64,000 nt of DNA, taken from Udeniomyces pyricola (lineage: Eukaryota > Basidiomycota > Tremellomycetes > Cystofilobasidiales > Mrakiaceae). The position numbers and the translations under genes are program-made. Numbering within the stretch: the first letter of the stretch is position 1; every line of letters begins with the position of its first letter. The DNA is taken from contig BCIK01000019.1 of NCBI GenBank assembly GCA_039545295.1, positions 529,161 to 593,160 of the forward strand. The letters run 5' to 3'. Below, in pieces: positions 60,260 to 64,000 of this stretch. A model generated the notes under the pieces. That model was not told where the DNA came from. It saw only the letters and a list, made by a program, of their open reading frames with translations, and searched no databases.

Positions 60260-60856
60260 GCTTACAGGTTGCCGCGTGTGATTCTCGCAGAGACCGATTA
60301 GAATGCCAGATCTTTGTCTTAGTTGTTTCTCGGGTCGATATAGATACAAACACATGTTTCATCCTGTCTACTGGAAGCTGATCGTTGCGTGAGAAATGAG
60401 AGAACTGCTTACAAACGTATCTTCGATGAATACGATACCCTCCTCGATGGTCAATCCTTGTCATAAAGCATCAGATAGCAAATGTCTACACTCATGTGAT
60501 ACAAGCGTCATATTTACGGTCATCACGATGACGGATCAAAGATGATGAAGACAAATGGGAAATATAAAACTATCTTGAAGAGCGGTAAAGTTGGAAATAG
60601 ACGCAACTCGAACAATGATCCATGTTTGTAAGAAAGGTGACGGATGACAGTCTTCACCTTCACATCCCCGAAGACCGAATCATCTCCGACTAAAAAATCC
60701 AAGGAGAAAGAGAATCATATGGTGATAAGCAAGGGCTGTCAACTGTTTGGGCAAAACGGGGAACATCGAACACAGACGAAGATTATGTAGGAGCGAGTCA
60801 GGATTAGTGAGCCAACTGACATCTTGTGAAAGAACACCATAGATGTACACGTACTC
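60260..60856. other. Convergent 3' flanks
   Basis: About 600 bases between the J-protein gene and the convergent monooxygenase gene. AT-rich in the middle. No gene or RNA was recognised. Confidence 0.5.
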
Positions 60857-62218
60857 TTACAGCTTCACAGAATTCACATCGAACCCCGTGTCCGTTGCGT
60901 GTTCCAAAACTCCCCCTTTCCACCAAAAGAAGCATCGCATGGCCCATTTCTTGGCCCACCAAACCCATGGATGCGAGGTCGAACTCTTAAGGGAGGAACT
61001 CTTGCCCGTAGACCTGCGAATAGCTTGGATCCGGGGCCTTCGGACGGCTTCAAACTCCTTAAAGAGGTCTGGGTAACTAATCGAGGAAGGACTGGGGCTC
61101 AAGAGAGGGGATGATGGACTTGACATGGGTGTGGCCGAGACGGCGGAACCTCTGACGAGTAATCGAGTGAGGATGGCGACATCTTCGAAGGCAAGCTGGC
61201 TTCCCAGGCCGTTGGGGGGTAAACCATGAGCGGCGTCGCCGATCAAGAGGATCCGGCCCGTGTGCCATCGTGAGATGTCGGGAATGGAGTACGGAGCCCA
61301 CACTTTCGCGGAGCTTACATCCGCTCCATCCAACATACTCCTCACCGGTTCGGTTTGAATCGCCTCGTACTCTTTCTTAGCCATCCTAGCTGCCTCTCCT
61401 GAACGCTCCATAACTGCCCACTCTTCTCTAGAACGCTCGGGTGAGCTGGTGTTGATGCCCCAAGCGAGAGTCGATCCTGCTGAATCGATAGGGATCGCCA
61501 TAAACATGCCGTGTCGGGTGAACAGAAAGCCTGGAAGCGTGAAAGATGGGTTGGGGCGAATGACAGAGGCCATTGGAAGGAAACCATTGATTATGGAAAT
61601 GCCTTGGAAGATGGGCTTGGGGTTGGACGGGCCAAGAACGTGAGCCCTGACTTTGGAGTGGATGCCATCAGCCCCGATCAAGATATCGCCTGTCAGGGTG
61701 GAATTCACCAATATTAGTGAGTATGAATGGTCACGGGCACACAAACATGAATGAGAAGCTCATATACCTGTAACTTGAGTTCCATCTCCGAATCGAGCAG
61801 TGACTCCTTCTGCGTCCTCGTGCAAACCTTCCAGCTTAGCACCCCACTTGATCTCTACAAGACCACTTCTCTCGGCGGCCTCCAACAGTGCCTGATTGAC
61901 ATCGGTCCTCATAACTCGGATTGCTGGATATCCCCCTGACTCCTCAAGCCCAACCCTTATCTCACCTAACTTCTCACCCTCATCAGTGTAAGCCCCGAAA
62001 CGATTATACACATATCCGACCTTTTTCAATCCATCGAAAACCCCTGCGTATTGGTCTAGGATGAGGCAGGCGTTTGGACCGAGCGAGATGGAACCTCCGG
62101 AAAGGTTGGGACTGGGTCGAATCTCGAAAATCGTCGAGCGGATTTGCTGACGGGCTAGTGAAAGGGCAAGGCATGGGCCAGCTAGGCCGGCGCCAACGAT
62201 CAGGACGTGCCGGGGCAT
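60857..62218 (-). CDS. FAD-dependent monooxygenase, PHBH/salicylate hydroxylase-like
   Basis: Single-component flavoprotein hydroxylase of the aromatic hydroxylase fold; substrate unknown, candidates include aromatic acids or secondary metabolites. Two minus-strand exons (61768-62218, 60857-61689) close to 427 residues. Marks are the N-terminal dinucleotide fold VLIVGAGLAGPCLALSLAR, an acidic end of strand 2 (FEIRPS), SISLGPNACLILDQ, the DG motif region GDILIGADGIHSKVRAHV, and RILLIGDAAHGLPPNGLGSQ with the FAD-ribityl-binding Asp. A Ser/Pro-rich insert precedes DLFKEFEAVRRPRIQ. The C-terminus has a Trp-rich hydrophobic patch (WVWWAKKWAMRCFFWW) that may bind membrane. The start at 62218 (MPRHVLIVG) places the FAD motif at the N-terminus as usual. 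Confidence 0.9.
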
Positions 62219-63464
62219 TGCAGATGAGGTATACAGTAAGAAGAAATCGCTGCAGGACGGTAACGATGAACAAAGTGGAGTCACGTCAGCTTCGATTGAG
62301 ATTCAGTTTGACGTCTGTGCTGTGTGAGTGATCCTACCCTGGATGAGATGGTCGTGATGATAGTCAAAGAGTAAAAGGACGAGTACTCGGAGTGATCAGA
62401 CGGGGCGAAGTAAGCGAGCTCGTACTCGTAGATCGGTGCTATATATAGATATATATCAATGAGGCCCGAGGCCCGATCTCCGAGGCATGAAGCTTGAGGC
62501 GTGNACGCGTAGAGTTCTACGAAAATAACTTTACATCATGCGCGACGTCATGATTATCTTCTNNNTACGTAATGGGTTCGGGCACTGGCGATGGGACGTA
62601 TCGCGCACGCGCCATCNTATGAACAATCGTGTTCCGGTCACTTGATGCCTACCGATAACATCGACTCCGGGTCAAGTCCTTGGTCTCCGCTCATCACCCC
62701 AACGTCGATCACAACATGGGTTACCTGATGATATCATCGGATCATCATTCGCAGGAGAAGATCGAACACGTGAGTCNCGTTTTCCTTATCGGTTTCNCTA
62801 GNACTGCNGNNGCTGCCCAATGCATGCACTCNTATACTTTGATTGACTTGNAGCTGTTNNACGNGCNGAATGGCCGAATCCTCGGTGACATCGCCGAGGA
62901 GCACAACTCTCTTCTCCCGGGTCGCAGATCTGCCGTCGATCTCTCACGCTATCAATTGTAAAGGGCAAGACACCATCTACCAGCAGCTCGTCAGATTTCG
63001 AACGCCATCGATCGACAGCCTGTCCAGCTACGTCCGACGGCATGATTTCCTATCAAAGCCGCCTCGCTACACCTCAAGGAGTTCGAGGACAAAGGATGTG
63101 CTTCGTCCACTAAGTTTATAAGCTAATTAGAAGTGAGTGTCTGCTGCTTCACTTACATCGGTTGGACAACGCTTTGGACGATATCTGCTTGGACAGCAGA
63201 CTTTGAACGACGATTTCGGCTCTGCCTAGTTGGACTATCAGGCCCTGCGGTGCAACTCGATGATCGGCTTTTCTGACGCTGCAAGCCATAGCGTAGTTGT
63301 CCAAAGCCACCTGACAGCCATGACTCTTTTCCGTTGTTTTGATTTCCTCAGAACTTGTAAGTCCCATGTGGCTGACAAAGCTCGATCACAGCTCTGCTCG
63401 ACCTGCGATGTATGTATGAGTAATTAACAAGGGTTTTTGTTTCCCCTTCCCCTTTATTGGCCAG
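62219..63464. other. Low-quality region with N bases
   Basis: Unresolved bases occur at 62504, 62563-62565, 62617 and in many places from 62777 to 62867. One patch at 62866-62925 reads NGRILGDIAEEHNSLLPG, which looks like coding sequence, but the surrounding N bases prevent a model. The left end (62219-62460) is the promoter side of the monooxygenase gene. Nothing else is supportable. Confidence 0.5.
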
Positions 63465-64000
63465 TTTAAAGTCCTCGTCACCTACCCCCGCTGGATCGTT
63501 CCCAAGACTGACAAGATGTTTGCCATGGATGATGCCTTTGCTCCACGACTCAGGCCGGATTCGCCGCCGAGTGGGTCATTTTGGTCGAGCAGGATTGGTG
63601 TTGACGACCCACTTCGAGCGCTACTGTATCCCCCGCGCCCAGTGATGGTGGGACTTTGGTCGCCGAGTGAGTAAACGGGAATACTTTGCATCAGTTCTGC
63701 TCAAGGATGCCTAATTCAGCATTATCATTCATGTTGTAAATCATAAGAGGACAGTTATAAGCCGCTGTCTTTCAATTGCTTCAAGCCTTAAGGCATCTTC
63801 CTGAGTATCAAGATCATCCACAGGTAATGCTTTTGTTTTTTCTCCGTCCTGCGGTTTATCAGCCTCGTGCATGAATCTGACTCCGCTCATCAACTACTTC
63901 AGGTCATATCCAACACGAGACTTTCGAGAACCCAGTGTCGCAGTGGATGTCATCGTGCTACGCGCAACAGCTCTGCTTTTCGGATATGGACTCACCGGCT
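63465..64000 (+). CDS. Unassigned partial gene at right edge
   Basis: I do not recognise the family. An exon at 63465-63666, between a ggccag acceptor and a gtgagt donor, reads FKVLVTYPRWIVPKTDKMFA, then DDAFAPRLRPDSPPSGSFWS, DPLRALLYPPRPVMVGLWSP. Its codon use and open length over 200 bases look genuine. Sequence after a cttcag acceptor at 63897-63902 is open in two frames to the window edge; one is hydrophobic (SVAVDVIVLRATALLFGYGL) and would suit a membrane helix, the other keeps phase with the previous exon. An intermediate exon may exist. The 5' part probably lies in the N-rich region upstream, and the 3' part is outside the window. Confidence 0.45.

Noticed and set aside
1..64000. Search by eye for tRNA, rRNA and CRISPR
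   Set aside because: No T-arm GTTCRANNC box with a matching A box and cloverleaf was found, no rRNA core words, and no regularly spaced direct repeats.
1..64000. Metabolic or defence gene cluster
   Set aside because: Neighbours belong to unrelated housekeeping functions on both strands. The lone FAD monooxygenase has no tailoring or transporter partners beside it.

Overview
This window is nuclear DNA from a fungus, most probably a basidiomycete (Agaricomycotina or Tremellomycete-like). Almost every gene is cut by many short introns of about 50-200 bases with GT..AG ends and CTRAC-type branch sites. Arginine is often written CGA, promoters are pyrimidine-rich, and the gene content is fungal: class V myosin, CTK1/CDK12 kinase, caleosin, MTR10/TNPO3 importin, EGD1. 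The genus cannot be fixed from sequence alone. Exon joins were read by eye from splice signals. Where a gene was fully traced, all reading-frame phases closed on a stop codon.

Layout, left to right: 1-1660 has no recognisable gene. 1661-5001 is a 16-exon MFS hexose transporter. 6388-7902 is proteasome subunit beta-3 (PUP3). 8144-9459 (minus) is a SigF/NTF2-like protein, divergent from the caleosin at 9678-11187. 11715-13473 is mitochondrial ClpP. 13732-14878 (minus) is SKP1, divergent from the class V myosin at 16124-23387. 24656-29726 is a CTK1/CDK12-type kinase with a huge SR-rich N-terminus. 30061-31010 (minus) is mitochondrial bL27, divergent from a 1,527-residue, mostly disordered, unassigned protein (31512-36834). 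Then come EGD1 (37608-38774), a Yippee protein (39150-39797), an unassigned probable mitochondrial protein (40261-41662), a TMEM184/DUF300 membrane protein (42381-45740, minus), an MTR10/TNPO3-like importin (46211-50037), succinyl-CoA ligase alpha (50524-52603), a mitochondrial PPR-like protein (52824-55595, minus), and a likely proteasome assembly chaperone 1 (56155-57234).

The last 7-8 kb looks different. It holds coding-like patches that do not join into a clean gene, a J-domain ER membrane protein with an in-frame TGA, an FAD monooxygenase (60857-62218, minus), stretches of N, and an unassigned partial gene running off the right edge. It may be degenerating or poorly sequenced.

The genes are ordinary housekeeping neighbours rather than a pathway cluster. 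Two themes recur: protein quality control (PUP3, a probable PAC1, ClpP, SKP1, NAC-beta, a J-protein) and mitochondria (ClpP, bL27, succinyl-CoA ligase, PPR protein, unassigned protein). I see no CRISPR array, intact transposon, rRNA or convincing tRNA. The most interesting features are micro-exons of 6 and 7 bases inside conserved genes, the unassigned large nuclear-type protein, a Yippee protein with a shortened zinc knuckle, and in-frame stops in two genes near the right end.
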